From NCBI GenBank assembly GCA_902796005.1, contig CADBNF010000098.1:1-37450 (forward strand): a stretch of DNA of 37,450 nucleotides. The letters run 5' to 3'. This document shows, piece by piece, positions 16,830 through 25,694 of this stretch. Made by a program: the position numbers and the translations under genes. Under the pieces are notes generated by a model, which saw only the letters and a list, made by a program, of their open reading frames with translations, did not search any database and had not been told where the DNA came from. The first letter of the stretch is position 1; each line of letters opens with the position of its first letter. This DNA comes from an uncultured Lachnospiraceae bacterium. Its GTDB lineage: Bacteria > Bacillota > Clostridia > Lachnospirales > Lachnospiraceae.

Positions 16830-16895
16830 GACAAAAAACAACCGGATTGGACGGAGCCGTATGCAAACGGCCGGTCCAGTCCGGTTGTTTTTGTC
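16830..16895. terminator. Bidirectional terminator between icd and the ABC-F gene
   Basis: A long inverted repeat: 23 bases at 16830-16852 pair with 22 bases at 16874-16895 with one bulge. Inner arms are AACCGGATTGGAC / GTCCAGTCCGGTT and outer arms are A-rich and T-rich, giving a T-run in both directions. It serves convergent icd (plus) and ABC-F (minus). Confidence 0.88.
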
Positions 16896-16908
16896 GGGAA
16901 GTATCCGG

Positions 16909-18834
16909 TTACTCCATCTCCTCGCAGAGGGCCTCCCATTTGGCGTAGGCCTCGTCAAGTTTTGCGGAAAGAACGTCTCTTTTGCGGGAAAGCTCGCCGA
17001 GCTTCGAGGCGTTGCTGCCGTTCTCCGGAAGATTGATTTCCGCATCGATGGCCTTTATCTGGTCCTCCAGATCCCCGATAAGCTTTTCTGCCTTTGCCAG
17101 ATCATTTTCCTTTTTGCGGATGCGGGCCTTGTCCTCCTTGTAGGATTTCCAGTCCGCCGCCGCATCATTTCCGCCTTTGGCTTTATCCGGTTCCTTCTCA
17201 GGAGCATTTTCCAGATACAGGCCCTCCAGATGCTCCTTCTTCTCCAGATAATAATCATAATTTCCGTCAAATGGGATTAGCGTCCCGCCCTTAAGCTCCA
17301 GGATCCGGGTGGCGGTCCGGTTGATGAAATACCGGTCGTGGCTGACATAGAAGACGGTGCCCTCATAGGCGCACAGTGCATCCTCGAGAATTTCCCTCGA
17401 GGGCATGTCCAGGTGGTTGGTGGGCTCGTCCAGGATCAGGAAATTGGCCCGGGAGAGCATCAGCTTGGCCAGGGAAACCCGGCCTCTTTCGCCGCCGGAG
17501 AGGGAGCCTATGGTTGAGAATACCTCATCGTTGGTGAAAAGAAATGCCGCGGCGGTATTGCGGATTTCCGTCTCCGTCATCCAGGGATAGGTGTCGGCGA
17601 TTTCCTGGAAAACCGTTTTGGTCATGTCCAGCTCGTGCTGCTCCTGGTCGTAGTAGCCGATTTCCACATTGGTGCCCAGGACGATGCTGCCCGCGTCGGG
17701 GGGAAGAAGGCCGTTGATGATCTTCATCAGGGTGGTTTTTCCCGTGCCGTTGCTGCCGATGAGGGCTACCCGCTCACCCCGGAAGACGGAAAAGGAAAGG
17801 TCCGTAAAAAGCGGTTCCGGTCCGAAGCCCTTGGTCAGGCCCGAGACCTCCATCACGTCGTTGCCGCTGGTCACGGCAGGAACGAGGTGCAGGTGCATAT
17901 CCGTATTTTCCTGGGTCGGACGGTCCAGGCGTTCGATTTTCGAGAGCATTTTCTCCCGGGATTCGGCTCTTTTTATGGATTTTTCCCGGTTGAAGGATTT
18001 AAGCTTTGTGATGACCGCCTCCTGGTGGCGGATTTCATCCTGCTGTTTCTGCCAGGCCTTCTGCTCGGCCCGGCGGATAACGGCCTTTTTTTCGTTGTAG
18101 GCGGTGTAATTGCCGGTGAAGGTCATGGCGGTATGGTTTTCGATTTCCACCACCCGGGTAACGACCCTGTCCAGGAAATACCGGTCATGGGAGACGATGA
18201 GGACGGCCTTCGGGTACCCCAAAAGAAAGCTTTCCAGCCAGGCGATGGAATCCATGTCCAGGTGGTTGGTGGGCTCGTCGAGAAGAAGAAGGTCCGGCTT
18301 CTGGATCAGAAGCCTGCCCAGGGCAACCCGGGTTTTCTGGCCGCCGGAGAGGGTGGAGACCTTCCGGGAGAAATCCTCCTGTGCAAAGCCCAGGCCCTTG
18401 ATGACCCCGGTGACCTCGCTGTCAATGGCATAGCCGTCGGCCAGCTCAAAGGCATGGTTCAGCCGGGCATAGGCCTCCATCTTGTCCTCAAGGGCACGGC
18501 CGGAGACGGTTTTCATCTCTTCCTCGAGAAGCCGCATGTTCTTCTCCAGCTCCAGCACGTCCCTGCGCGCTTCCAGCACATAGTCATAGATGGATAAATC
18601 CCCGAAAACCTCCTGGTGCTGGGCAAGGTAGCCGAAGGTGGCGCCGGCCTTCATGGCCACGGTCCCGGAATCCGCCTTTTCTTCACCGGCGATGATTTTC
18701 AAAAGCGTGGATTTGCCGCAGCCGTTGATGCCGATAAGGGCTGCTTTTTCATGATCTTCTATATGAAAGCTTACCTCCCGGAAGATTTCGGTTACCCCGA
18801 AGGACTTGGAGAGGCTGCCGCAGTTCAGTATCAT
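16909..18834 (-). CDS. ABC-F family ATP-binding protein
   Basis: A 641-residue soluble protein with two ABC ATPase domains and no membrane segments, so it is not a transporter. Walker A motifs are 'GINGCGKST' (about 35-43) and 'GSNGTGKTT' (about 348-356); both signature motifs are present as LSGGQ and LSGGE, and both Walker B regions read 'LLLDEPTNHLD' or 'LILDEPTNHLD'. An arm/linker of charged helices lies at about 235-310, and a C-terminal coiled-coil (about 555-640) resembles Uup/YfmR-type members. Known role of the class: binding the ribosomal E site to help stalled or antibiotic-blocked ribosomes; whether this one is housekeeping or resistance cannot be told. The ATG follows AGGAAATG. 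Divergent from rex. Confidence 0.9.
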   Translation of the reverse strand: MILNCGSLSKSFGVTEIFREVSFHIEDHEKAALIGINGCGKSTLLKIIAGEEKADSGTVAMKAGATFGYLAQHQEVFGDLSIYDYVLEARRDVLELEKNMRLLEEEMKTVSGRALEDKMEAYARLNHAFELADGYAIDSEVTGVIKGLGFAQEDFSRKVSTLSGGQKTRVALGRLLIQKPDLLLLDEPTNHLDMDSIAWLESFLLGYPKAVLIVSHDRYFLDRVVTRVVEIENHTAMTFTGNYTAYNEKKAVIRRAEQKAWQKQQDEIRHQEAVITKLKSFNREKSIKRAESREKMLSKIERLDRPTQENTDMHLHLVPAVTSGNDVMEVSGLTKGFGPEPLFTDLSFSVFRGERVALIGSNGTGKTTLMKIINGLLPPDAGSIVLGTNVEIGYYDQEQHELDMTKTVFQEIADTYPWMTETEIRNTAAAFLFTNDEVFSTIGSLSGGERGRVSLAKLMLSRANFLILDEPTNHLDMPSREILEDALCAYEGTVFYVSHDRYFINRTATRILELKGGTLIPFDGNYDYYLEKKEHLEGLYLENAPEKEPDKAKGGNDAAADWKSYKEDKARIRKKENDLAKAEKLIGDLEDQIKAIDAEINLPENGSNASKLGELSRKRDVLSAKLDEAYAKWEALCEEME

Positions 18835-18885
18835 CTGTTCATTTCCTGTTCTGATTGGTCTTGACGGAAAAACCGTCCGCGTAAA

Positions 18886-18914
18886 ATTCTATAATAGAAC
18901 CGGACAAATCTCAA
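18886..18914 (-). promoter_or_regulatory. Promoter of the ABC-F gene, with a small leader hairpin
   Basis: Minus-strand TTGAGA (18909-18914), a 17-bp spacer and TAGAAT (18886-18891). The leader that follows holds a small perfect hairpin at 18863-18877 (arms GACGG/CCGTC around five bases), too weak on its own to call an attenuator. Confidence 0.45.
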
Positions 18915-18937
18915 GACGGATTTCTTATTTTCTTCGA

Positions 18938-18966
18938 TTGACAAAAATTGTTTATCTAAGTATAAT
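18938..18966 (+). promoter_or_regulatory. Consensus promoter of rex
   Basis: A perfect TTGACA (18938-18943), a 17-bp spacer and a perfect TATAAT (18961-18966), about 90 bases before the rex start. A second TATAAT sits at 18981-18986. In the leader, GCAGTAA occurs at 19001-19007 and again at 19011-19017, exactly 10 bp apart. No Rex-type operator (TTGT...ACAA, 18-20 bp) was found here. Confidence 0.75.
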
Positions 18967-19056
18967 AGATTGAATTATAGTATAATGACGTAAATTGTGC
19001 GCAGTAATATGCAGTAAACAGGAAATCTTATTGAATACCCGAAAAAGGAGTGGACA

Positions 19057-19728
19057 GTGAGCAATACCAATACGATTTCAAGCGCGGTAATCAACCGTCT
19101 GCCGAGATACTACAGGTTTCTGGCGGACCTGCTGCGGGAGGGTGTGGACAGGATATCCTCAGGCAGGCTGAGCCAGCGCATGGGGGTGACCGCCTCCCAG
19201 ATACGTCAGGATCTGAACAATTTCGGCGGGTTCGGCCTCCAGGGCTACGGCTACAATGTGAAATACCTGCATGAGGCTATCGGCAAGATCCTGGGACTGG
19301 ACACCGCCCATAATATGATTATCATCGGCGCGGGCAACCTGGGCCGGGCACTGGCAAATTACGCGGATTTTGAGAACCTCGGTTTCTTCATCATCAGTCT
19401 GTTTGACGCCAATCCCGAGCTGGAGGGCACCTCTGTGCGGAATATTCCCGTACGCGGCATGGAGGGTCTGGAGGCATTCATCCGGGACAACCATGTGGAC
19501 ATTGCCCTCCTGTGCCTGCCCAAGGCAAATGCCATCGAGACGGCAAGAATGCTGGTGAAGTTCGGCATAAAGGCCATCTGGAACTTTGCCCATATCGACC
19601 TGGAGCTGTACCTGCCGGAGAATGTCCTGGTGGAAAACGTCCATCTGTCGGAGAGCATCATGCGGCTTTCCTGCAGGATGGCCAGACAGAAGGATGAATC
19701 CGAAAAGGCGGAGACCGGCAATGGATAA
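19057..19728 (+). CDS. rex: Redox-sensing transcriptional repressor Rex
   Basis: A 223-residue Rex protein. It has an N-terminal winged helix ('AVINRLPRYYRFLADLLREG', 'SSGRLSQRMGVTASQIRQDLNNFGGFGLQGYGY') and a Rossmann NAD(H)-binding domain with 'IIIGAGNLGRALANY' (about residues 88-102). Known role: binds DNA when NAD+ is abundant and releases when NADH rises, controlling fermentation and butyrate genes in Clostridia. GTG is the start codon, six bases after AAAAAGGAG. It overlaps the NAD(P)HX repair gene by eight bases, coupling redox sensing to NAD(P)H repair. The crt-hbd-bcd-etfB operon in this window is a plausible target, though no clear Rex box was seen there. Confidence 0.96.
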   Translation: MSNTNTISSAVINRLPRYYRFLADLLREGVDRISSGRLSQRMGVTASQIRQDLNNFGGFGLQGYGYNVKYLHEAIGKILGLDTAHNMIIIGAGNLGRALANYADFENLGFFIISLFDANPELEGTSVRNIPVRGMEGLEAFIRDNHVDIALLCLPKANAIETARMLVKFGIKAIWNFAHIDLELYLPENVLVENVHLSESIMRLSCRMARQKDESEKAETGNG

Positions 19729-21226
19729 GCTGCTTACCGCTGCCCAGATGCAGTACTGCGATCGGTACCGGATAGAGTCGGGGCTGCCGTCCCTGGTCCT
19801 GATGGAAAGGGCTGCCCTTGCGGTGCACCGCAGGATCCGGGAAAAGAAGGCAGATACAGCAAGGACCGTAATCCTGGCGGGAACGGGGAACAACGGCGCT
19901 GACGGCGTGGCCCTGGCCAGACTGCTGGCGGAGGAGGGAGAACATCCCGTAGTCGTGCTTGCGGGCGACAGAAGCCGGGCAACCGAGCAGATGCTTGTAC
20001 AGCTGGAAGCCCTGGCCTGCTATGACGTGCCCGTGGTTCCTTCCTATGAAGGTGAGGAACCGACCCTGATCGTGGACGCCCTGTTCGGCATCGGCCTTTC
20101 CCGGGACATCACCGGACAGGCTGCAGAGCTCATCGCCTGGGCAAATGCCCGGAAGGCATACCGGGTTGCGGTGGATATTCCCTCCGGCATCTCTGCCGAC
20201 AACGGCAGCGTGCAGGGCTGTGCATTTATGGCGGACATGACCGTGACCTTCGCCGCAGCCAAACGGGGGCATTACCTGTACCCGGGACGGACGTATACCG
20301 GCGCTCTTTATATCGAACCCATAGGGATTCTCATCCCGGATAAACCGGAGACGGGAAACGTATACCGGGTATCCCCGGAGGACCTGCAGGACCTTCCGAA
20401 AAGGCCCGAAGACGGCCACAAAGGCACCTTCGGGAAGCTGCTGGTGATTGCGGGAAACGGGGAGATCGGCGGTGCGGCATTCTTAAGCGCCGCGGCGGCC
20501 CTTCGGTCCGGTACCGGCATGGTGATGGTCTACACCCATGAAAACAACCGGACGGCGATACTTTCCCTCCTGCCGGAAGCCCTGGTGCTTACCTACCGGA
20601 CGGGAGAAGAAACCGAAAACCTTTCCCGGGCCCTGGCCTGGGCGGATGGGGTGGTTATCGGTCCGGGGATCGGCACGGATACGGCAGCGGCCGGACTCTT
20701 TGCCGCTTTCCTTCAGGAAAATACCCTGCCTGCCGTCTTTGACGCAGATGCGCTGACCCTGCTTTCCCGGCAGGATAATATGAAGAACAGACCGGCATTT
20801 CCGGTAACGGTTACCCCGCATATGGGGGAAATGTCCAGGCTGACCGGCAAAAGCGTCGAAGCGCTTCGACAGGACCGGATTAAGGCCGCTTCCGACTATG
20901 CGCTTAAGACGGGCTTTACCTGCGTGCTGAAGGATGCGGTTACCGTTACGGCGTATCCCGACGGCAGGGTTATGGTCAATACCACGGGCTGCAGCGCCCT
21001 GTCCACGGCGGGCAGCGGCGACGTGCTTTCCGGCATTCTGGGAAGCTTTCTTGTGCAGTATGACAGATACGGCCTTTCCTGGGCTGCCTTAGGCGTCTGC
21101 TTCCACGGCCTGCTGGGAGAGCTTGCGGCTGCAAAAGCTTCGGAAAGCGGGACGACGGCCAAAGCCCTTACGGACCTCCTGCCGGAGGCTGCGCGTCTTC
21201 TGGACGGCGGGGAAGCCGCAGAATGA
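19721..21226 (+). CDS. nnr: Bifunctional NAD(P)H-hydrate epimerase / ADP-dependent NAD(P)HX dehydratase
   Basis: A 501-residue fusion. The N-terminal epimerase domain (about 1-215) shows 'MDKLLTAAQMQYCDRYRIE', 'LAGTGNNGADGVALARLL' and 'VAVDIPSGISADNG'. The C-terminal ribokinase-like dehydratase domain (about 225-495) shows 'HKGTFGKLLVIAGN', 'VIGPGIGTD', 'VFDADALTLL', 'TPHMGEMSRL' and 'STAGSGDVLSGILGSFL'. Known role: re-isomerises and dehydrates the damaged hydrates of NADH and NADPH. The frame is open upstream to 19586 inside rex, but the ATG at 19721 overlaps the rex stop and matches the family start. An acpS gene often sits upstream in other Firmicutes; here rex takes that position. Confidence 0.95.
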   Translation: MDKLLTAAQMQYCDRYRIESGLPSLVLMERAALAVHRRIREKKADTARTVILAGTGNNGADGVALARLLAEEGEHPVVVLAGDRSRATEQMLVQLEALACYDVPVVPSYEGEEPTLIVDALFGIGLSRDITGQAAELIAWANARKAYRVAVDIPSGISADNGSVQGCAFMADMTVTFAAAKRGHYLYPGRTYTGALYIEPIGILIPDKPETGNVYRVSPEDLQDLPKRPEDGHKGTFGKLLVIAGNGEIGGAAFLSAAAALRSGTGMVMVYTHENNRTAILSLLPEALVLTYRTGEETENLSRALAWADGVVIGPGIGTDTAAAGLFAAFLQENTLPAVFDADALTLLSRQDNMKNRPAFPVTVTPHMGEMSRLTGKSVEALRQDRIKAASDYALKTGFTCVLKDAVTVTAYPDGRVMVNTTGCSALSTAGSGDVLSGILGSFLVQYDRYGLSWAALGVCFHGLLGELAAAKASESGTTAKALTDLLPEAARLLDGGEAAE

Positions 21227-21296
21227 TGCTTTGCCAATATAAGAAAAATAATAAATAAATAAAGAATATATCAGATAACAGTAAAAGGAGATAAAC

Positions 21297-22028
21297 ATGT
21301 CAGGACATTCCAAATTCGCAAACATTAAACATAAAAAGGAAAGGAACGACGCCAAGAAGGGCAAGATCTTTACCATTATCGGAAGAGAACTCGTTATTGC
21401 CGTAAAAGAAGGCGGCCCGGATCCCTCCAACAACAGCAAGCTTCGTGACGTAATTGCCAAGGCCAAGGCCAACAATATGCCGAACGATACCATCGAGCGC
21501 GGCATCAAGAAGGCGGCCGGCGACGGCAATGCCAACAACTACGAGAGAATCACCTACGAAGGCTACGGCCCCGGTGGAATCGCCATTATCGTGGAAACCC
21601 TTACGGACAACAAGAACCGTACCGCGGCGGACGTGCGCAGCGCTTTCAGCAAGGGCAGCGGCAATATCGGCACCCCGGGCTGCGTCTCCTTCATGTTTGA
21701 CCAGAAGGGCCAGATCATAGTCTCCAAGGAAGATTTCGAAATGGATGCCGACGAGCTGATGATGGCTGCCCTGGATGCAGGCGCGGAGGATTTCCAGGAG
21801 GAAGAGGAGTACTTCGAGATCCTGACGGATCCCGACAGCTTTTCCGAGGTCCGTGAAGCCCTGGAAAAACAGGGCATTCCCATGGAGGAAGCGGATATTA
21901 CCATGATTCCCCAGAATTATGTGGCGCTGACCGACGAGACCGCCCTGAAGAACCTCCAGCGCACCCTGGATCTTCTGGAAGACAACGACGACGTACAGAA
22001 CGTGTACACCAATCTTGACGAGGACTGA
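21297..22028 (+). CDS. yebC: YebC/TACO1-family transcription or translation factor
   Basis: A 243-residue YebC protein of normal length. The N-terminus [20 protein letters not shown] and '[19 protein letters not shown]' are family hallmarks. Known role: some members are transcriptional regulators and others relieve ribosome stalling at polyproline; TACO1 is the mitochondrial version. An AAAAGGAG site precedes the ATG. The 70-base gap from the preceding gene is very A/T-rich, but no convincing promoter was found. Note that the downstream protein at 25691 ends in a Pro/Thr-rich tail. Confidence 0.96.
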   Translation: MSGHSKFANIKHKKERNDAKKGKIFTIIGRELVIAVKEGGPDPSNNSKLRDVIAKAKANNMPNDTIERGIKKAAGDGNANNYERITYEGYGPGGIAIIVETLTDNKNRTAADVRSAFSKGSGNIGTPGCVSFMFDQKGQIIVSKEDFEMDADELMMAALDAGAEDFQEEEEYFEILTDPDSFSEVREALEKQGIPMEEADITMIPQNYVALTDETALKNLQRTLDLLEDNDDVQNVYTNLDED

Positions 22029-22037
22029 ACCGTTTAA

Positions 22038-22910
22038 ATGTCAGGGATAATCTTTCTGGTGCTTGCGGCGCTGCAGGGCATCACCGGGGTCCTGCCCATC
22101 AGCGGCTTCGGCCATGTTGTGCTGATTTCGACGATCCTGGGTGTATCCGGATCGCTGACGAAATCCGCGGCGGTGATCCTCCATCTGGGTACTGCGGCAG
22201 CCGTAATCTACCAGTTCCGCAAGGATCTTCTGAAAACCGTATATGCCCTGGCCGGGCTGTTTACGGATATCTGGCACAATATTCTCCAGTGGTTCCTTCA
22301 CCGTACGGATCCGGAGAATGCAGACTATGTCCGCCTGTTTTCCGATAACTATTCCCGGCTTCTGGTCCTTATGGCCGTGTCCACCGCCCTGACCGGCGGC
22401 GCCGGCTGTCTTGTCGACCTCATTTTCGGGGACTACGCGGGAAGCATACTGGTTACCTTCACAGGCTTTCTTGTGACGGCTTTGGTGCTGATCGTCTGTG
22501 CAAACACCCTGTCCTACAAGAGGGGACCGAAGGATGTCGAGCTGAAGGATCCGGTGATCATCGGTCTTTTCCAGGGCTTCGGGGTTCTGCCGGGATTTTC
22601 CTCCCTGGCGCTGGCCCGGTCCGCAGGATACCTGTGCGGCTTTTCCGACCGGTTTACCCGCAGGTGCGTGTATCTGCTGACCCTGCCGCCTGTTTTCGGC
22701 AGCCTGATCTATTTTGCCCTGCGGGGAGAAATGGTTTCCTTCGGCGTTTCCGTGCCCATCTGCATCCTGGCGGTGATTATTTCTGCCGCGGTGGGCATTG
22801 TCACACTGAAGCTGTCCTTCCGGCAGATGGGCAGAAGAAGCAGCCGCAGACTGGGGATTTACTGTCTGGGAGCGGCAGTCGTATCGCTGCTGGTTTATTT
22901 TATCAAATGA
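22038..22910 (+). CDS. Divergent UppP/BacA-like membrane protein, probably lacking phosphatase residues
   Basis: A 290-residue polytopic membrane protein with the layout of undecaprenyl-diphosphatase UppP: 'LQGITGVLPISGFGHVVL' at residues 12-29, and 'GVLPGFSSLALARSAGYLCGFS' around 180-203. Canonical UppP has (E/Q)xxxE followed by LPxSSxGH, and PGxSRSG. Here the second Glu is Gly17 (Q13-G-I-T-G17), SSxGH is SGFGH, and the essential Arg of PGxSRSG is Ser. It is therefore doubtful that it hydrolyses undecaprenyl diphosphate; a lipid-carrier transport role or loss of function are possible. It follows yebC by nine bases with a poor ribosome site and precedes ftsK. Confidence 0.75.
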   Translation: MSGIIFLVLAALQGITGVLPISGFGHVVLISTILGVSGSLTKSAAVILHLGTAAAVIYQFRKDLLKTVYALAGLFTDIWHNILQWFLHRTDPENADYVRLFSDNYSRLLVLMAVSTALTGGAGCLVDLIFGDYAGSILVTFTGFLVTALVLIVCANTLSYKRGPKDVELKDPVIIGLFQGFGVLPGFSSLALARSAGYLCGFSDRFTRRCVYLLTLPPVFGSLIYFALRGEMVSFGVSVPICILAVIISAAVGIVTLKLSFRQMGRRSSRRLGIYCLGAAVVSLLVYFIK

Positions 22911-22934
22911 CTTTAATAAGGGGAGTGAGTTCAT

Positions 22935-25694
22935 TTGGCACAGAAAAAGAACGGATCCGGTAAGGGGAATACCGGTAAAAAGACTACTTCGGGCAGCAGG
23001 ACGCCGGCAAAAACGCCTGTGAAGACGTCTGCGCCGTCCGGGAAAAACACGCCGCAGCAGGAAGCCATCTGGAAGAGGGATATCCTTTTCCTGGTGCTCT
23101 TTGCCGCTGCGGTTCTTCTGCTTCTTTCCGATTTCGGCTTATGCGGAACGGTAGGCAGGGGGATCCGGTTTTTCCTGTTCGGCATGTTCGGCTGCGCGGC
23201 CTATGCCTTTCCCTTTGTCCTTTTCGCAGGATCCATTTACTATATTTTCAATCGCGGGAAAAAGATTCTGCTGCGGCCCTATATCGGGCTTTGCGGCCTT
23301 TTCCTGCTGGTGTGCGCCCTGCTGCACGTTATAACCGTAAGGGATTACGTCCTTCTTCCCTTTAAGGATCTCTTCCTTTACGGCCCTCTTAACGGCAGGG
23401 GCGGCGGCCTTCTCGGCGGTTCCATCGTCCGGGGCATCAATCTGGGCCTGGGCAACGTGGGCACCATAGTCGTGCTGCTTGTCGGCATCGTCATTTTCCT
23501 GATTCTCATGACTGCAAGGCCCCTGGTGTCCGAAGCCCGGAAGAAAGGCACCCAGGCCATCGAGGATGCAAGGGAGAAGGCCAGACAGGCCAGGGAGAGA
23601 AGAGAGGAACGCCGGCGCATGGAGGAAGAGGCTGCGGCGGCCCTGGAGGACGAGGAAACCCTGCCCGTGCTGGATTTCCATGATCTGGAAGAGGATGCCC
23701 ACGGTCAGTATTCCTTTACCGTAAAACAGGAAAAAACCAATAAAAACAACAGAAATAAAGATACGGCAGACAGCCGGCCCTCCGTGGACAACCGGGTTAC
23801 CGGCACGCATAAGCGTCCGGGCAGCGGTCCGGAGGTAACGGTGATCAACAGAACCGACAAACCGGCAAGGACGACGCCGAAACCGGCAGCCAGCCTGGAG
23901 ATTCCGCCCTTCCTGAAGGCGGAAACCGAAAAACGGGAGGCGGCAAAGCCGGCGCAGACGGAGACAAATATTTCCGGCAGCAGGCCTGCCGTACTGGATA
24001 TCCGGGAGCCGGAAATCCTTCCCGTATCGGAGACGGTGGAACGCAAAACGGCCGAAGAGGGGCTGGACGGCGCGTTCCAGGCCTTTAACCAGGCCAAAGC
24101 CGGTCCTTCCGCAAAGGGCGGCCATGCTTCCAGGCCCCGATCCTCCGAAACGGAGATCGAAGAGGGCGTGAAGGCCGTGGAGAAGGAGATTTCCACGGGC
24201 GAAAAGGCAGCTGCCCCGCGGTATGAGCTTCCGCCCCTGTCCCTGCTGAACAAGGGAAGCGGCAGCAACCAGAAGCTGATGAATGCCCAGGTGGAGGAAA
24301 CCGCCCGCAGGCTGCAGCAGACCCTGGACAGCTTCGGCGTGGCCGCAAAGGTCGTGGACTACAGCTGCGGCCCCACGGTTACCCGGTATGAGCTGGCGCC
24401 TGAGGAGGGCGTCAAGGTCAGCCGTATTGTCGGCCTTGCCGATGACATCAAGCTGAACCTGGCCACCGCGGACATCCGTATAGAAGCGCCCATTCCCGGC
24501 AAGGCTGCGGTGGGTATTGAGGTGCCCAACAAGACCAATGCCAGTGTGGCCTTAAGCGATCTGCTCCGGTCCCCGGAATTCCAGAATTTCAAATCAAAGC
24601 TTGCCTTTGCGGTGGGCGTGGACCTGGCCGGCCAGATCGTGGTTACGGACATTGCCAAGATGCCCCACCTGCTGATTGCCGGCGCTACGGGCAGCGGTAA
24701 ATCCGTCTGCATCAATACCCTTATCCTGAGCCTTCTGTACAAGGCTACGCCGGATGAGGTCAAGCTGCTGATGATCGACCCGAAGGTGGTGGAGATGCAG
24801 ATATTCAATGATATCCCGCACCTTCTTATCCCGGTGGTGACGGATCCGAAGAAGGCAGCCGGCGCCCTGAACTGGGCCGTGGCGGAGATGACCAGAAGAT
24901 ACAATATCTTCGCCGAATTCAACGTGAAGGATCTTTCCTCCTACAACGATAAGGCCAAATCCCTGCAGGGACTGGCCGGCGAGGGAGAAAAGGATCCGGA
25001 AATCATGCCCCAGATCGTCGTGATCATCGATGAGCTGGCAGACCTGATGATGGTTTCACCCGGCGAGGTGCAGGATGCCATCGTCCGTCTGACCCAGCTG
25101 GCCAGGGCGGCGGGCATTCACCTGATTATTGCTACCCAGAGGCCGTCGGTTAACGTTATCACCGGCCTCATCAAGGCAAATATGCCCTCCAGGATCGCGC
25201 TTTCCGTGACCTCCGGTATTGATTCCAGGGTTATCCTGGATATGACCGGCGCGGAAAAGCTGCTGGGCAAGGGCGACATGCTGTTCTATCCCCAGGGCTA
25301 CTCCAAGCCTGCCCGGGTGCAGGGCGCGTTTATTTCCGATGAGGAAATCCTCCGGGTTGTGGAGTTCCTTAAGGGCCAGCGTCCCGAGGAAGAACCGCTT
25401 TATGACAGCAGCATCCAGATGTCCGTGGATACCGGAACGGCAGGCGACAGCCAGTCTGCCCCCGGTGAGGAGAGGGATGTGTATTTCGCAGAAGCCGGAA
25501 AGTTTATCATCGAAAAAGACAAGGCATCCATCGGCATGCTGCAGAGAATGTTCAAGATTGGCTTTAACCGGGCGGCCCGCATCATGGACCAGCTCTGTGA
25601 AGCCGGCGTGGTGGGCGAAGAAGAGGGGACCAAGCCCCGGAAGATCCTGATGACCGCCGCGGAATTTGACGCATATATTGAGGAGAACCGATGA
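22935..25694 (+). CDS. ftsK: DNA translocase FtsK/SpoIIIE
   Basis: A 919-residue septal DNA pump that moves chromosomal DNA through the closing septum or into a forespore. It has a basic N-terminus, four membrane helices (about 40-62, 70-96, 104-124, 166-190), a long low-complexity charged linker (about 200-440), then the motor: '[23 protein letters not shown]' in the alpha domain, Walker A 'GATGSGKSV' near residue 585, Walker B '[13 protein letters not shown]', and '[23 protein letters not shown]'. The C-terminal winged-helix gamma domain for KOPS/SRS reading starts near residue 850. A TTG start at 22935 follows AAGGGGAG; no better ATG is near. Its stop overlaps the next start as ATGA. Confidence 0.95.
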   Translation: MAQKKNGSGKGNTGKKTTSGSRTPAKTPVKTSAPSGKNTPQQEAIWKRDILFLVLFAAAVLLLLSDFGLCGTVGRGIRFFLFGMFGCAAYAFPFVLFAGSIYYIFNRGKKILLRPYIGLCGLFLLVCALLHVITVRDYVLLPFKDLFLYGPLNGRGGGLLGGSIVRGINLGLGNVGTIVVLLVGIVIFLILMTARPLVSEARKKGTQAIEDAREKARQARERREERRRMEEEAAAALEDEETLPVLDFHDLEEDAHGQYSFTVKQEKTNKNNRNKDTADSRPSVDNRVTGTHKRPGSGPEVTVINRTDKPARTTPKPAASLEIPPFLKAETEKREAAKPAQTETNISGSRPAVLDIREPEILPVSETVERKTAEEGLDGAFQAFNQAKAGPSAKGGHASRPRSSETEIEEGVKAVEKEISTGEKAAAPRYELPPLSLLNKGSGSNQKLMNAQVEETARRLQQTLDSFGVAAKVVDYSCGPTVTRYELAPEEGVKVSRIVGLADDIKLNLATADIRIEAPIPGKAAVGIEVPNKTNASVALSDLLRSPEFQNFKSKLAFAVGVDLAGQIVVTDIAKMPHLLIAGATGSGKSVCINTLILSLLYKATPDEVKLLMIDPKVVEMQIFNDIPHLLIPVVTDPKKAAGALNWAVAEMTRRYNIFAEFNVKDLSSYNDKAKSLQGLAGEGEKDPEIMPQIVVIIDELADLMMVSPGEVQDAIVRLTQLARAAGIHLIIATQRPSVNVITGLIKANMPSRIALSVTSGIDSRVILDMTGAEKLLGKGDMLFYPQGYSKPARVQGAFISDEEILRVVEFLKGQRPEEEPLYDSSIQMSVDTGTAGDSQSAPGEERDVYFAEAGKFIIEKDKASIGMLQRMFKIGFNRAARIMDQLCEAGVVGEEEGTKPRKILMTAAEFDAYIEENR

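Noticed and set aside
21227-21296. A promoter for yebC (TTGCCA at 21231)
   Set aside because: No -10 box at proper spacing; the A/T-rich run allows many weak matches.
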